Source of the DNA: CALFXN01 sp937957815
GTDB lineage: Bacteria; Synergistota; Synergistia; Synergistales; Aminobacteriaceae
Assembly: GCA_036788195.1 (NCBI GenBank)
Contig: DAIQNX010000006.1
Span: 1-64,000 of the forward strand
Reading direction: 5' to 3'
Length of the DNA stretch: 64,000 bases
The translations under genes and the position numbers were made by a program. The notes under the pieces are model-generated. The model had not been told where the DNA came from. It did not search any database and saw only the letters and a program-made list of their open reading frames with translations. Shown one piece after another: positions 63,325-64,000 of this stretch; the stretch's first letter is position 1, and every line of letters starts with the position of its first letter.

Positions 63325-64000
63325 TGGCGGAAACGTACAGACCCGAGTGGACGCCGGAAGATGCCGACTCCCGGTTCGCCTGCCGCGTGATGACCGGCGT
63401 GAGCGACGCGAAAGACGGAGCCGGACCGGGACGCGTTTCGGCGTCAGGACCGAAAGCGCTCTCCGTCGACGACTATGTCGATGGGGTCCTGCGCGGTGAC
63501 CGGATGATCCTCTCGCGCGCGATCACGATGATCGAAAGCAACGCGCCGAAGCATTTCGGGACGGGGCAGGAGATCGTCGGAAGGATCCTCCCGCATTCGG
63601 GAAGGGCGCTTCGCGTCGGAATCACGGGCGTTCCCGGCGCGGGGAAGAGCACGTTCATCGAGGCGCTCGGATGTCTTCTGTGCGGGCGGGGACATCGGGT
63701 CGCCGTCCTCGCGGTGGATCCGAGCAGCAGCGTGTCGCGCGGAAGCATCCTCGGCGACAAGACGCGCATGGAAAAGCTCGCGCGGGAGGCGAACGCTTTT
63801 ATCCGTCCGTCCCCTTCCGGGGGAACGCTCGGCGGCGTCACGCGGAAGAGCCGGGAGACGCTGCTCCTCTGCGAAGCCGCGGGGTACGACGTCGTCCTCG
63901 TGGAAACGGTCGGTGTCGGGCAGGGGGAGACGACCGTCCGTTCGATGGTCGATTTCTTTCTCGTGATCGTTCTGACGGGGGCGGGTGACGATCTTCAGGG
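63324..64000 (+). CDS. meaB: MeaB/ArgK-type GTPase, chaperone of the mutase (3' end beyond window)
   Basis: The first about 225 codons are visible. An N-terminal extension of about 50 residues is followed by the MeaB G domain: GITGVPGAGKSTFIEALG (P-loop), VLAVDPSSSVSRGSILGDKT, GGVTRKSRETLLLCEAAGYD and VVLVETVGVGQGETTV. It protects and reloads B12 in methylmalonyl-CoA mutase. The start overlaps the mutB stop by one base (TGATG). Confidence 0.92.

Overview
The window is high-GC DNA (apart from one run of N) from what looks like an obligately anaerobic, amino-acid-fermenting Gram-negative bacterium. The gene set fits the Synergistota best, but this is inferred from gene content and not from a marker gene. 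The basis is a complete glycine cleavage operon with split P protein, a group B-type [FeFe]-hydrogenase, heterodimeric B12-dependent methylmalonyl-CoA mutase, TRAP and BMP-family importers, selenocysteine use and exported periplasmic proteins. No tRNA, rRNA, CRISPR array or intact insertion sequence was seen.

Layout. 0-2.5 kb: a 2-hydroxyacyl-CoA-dehydratase-like protein with its ATPase activator (possible double-cubane-cluster system), flanked by decayed ABC-transporter fragments. 2.6-8.8 kb (minus): nucleoside-salvage operon (BMP-type ABC importer plus exported 5'-nucleotidase). 8.9-14.3 kb: a c-di-GMP GGDEF/EAL protein, an LspA-like protein and a GGDEF-like sensor. 14.3-18.5 kb: YbaK deacylase, ArsR-regulated ABC-2 exporter, metallo-beta-lactamase-fold protein and CGGC protein. 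18.6-22.2 kb (minus): PadR-controlled operon with two DUF5320 proteins, two NifX-like proteins and two ferredoxin-containing MinD/Mrp-type ATPases. 22.4-26 kb: MOSC protein, polyferredoxin membrane protein and two apparent selenoprotein genes (an AhpC-type peroxiredoxin and half of a YeeE/YedE transporter), each with an in-frame UGA followed by a SECIS-like hairpin, then the second transporter half. 26-29.9 kb: FmdE-family protein divergent from a FecBCD/BtuFCD-type importer. 29.9-38.3 kb: NAD synthetase with an unusual N-terminal helix-turn-helix, NhaP-type antiporter, and a VWA protein/histidine kinase/response regulator operon behind 11-bp-phased repeats. 38.3-43 kb: FadR-type regulator, MBL-fold protein and TRAP transporter. 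43.1-47.6 kb (minus): EamA transporter, succinyl-CoA synthetase and a truncated [FeFe]-hydrogenase. 47571-47670 is a 100-N scaffold gap. 47.7-51 kb (minus): NikKLMQO-type ECF metal importer. 51.3-58.4 kb: glycine riboswitch, lplA, gcvT, gcvH, gcvPA, gcvPB, lpd. 58.6-64 kb: cobalamin riboswitch, mutA, mutB and meaB (cut by the window end).

How the genes fit together. Glycine oxidation (gcv, with LplA lipoylating GcvH) and methylmalonyl-CoA/succinyl-CoA interconversion (mutAB, sucCD) form the central carbon theme; hydrogenase would dispose of electrons. Metal and chalcogen supply is the second theme: Ni/Co ECF importer, metal-chelate importer next to FmdE, iron-sulfur ATPases, YeeE-type S/Se transport and a selenoperoxiredoxin. 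Much of the regulation is readable: two metabolite riboswitches with terminators, several good sigma70-type promoters, a perfect PadR-type palindrome, repeats inside the nik promoter and Pho-box-like repeats before the two-component operon.
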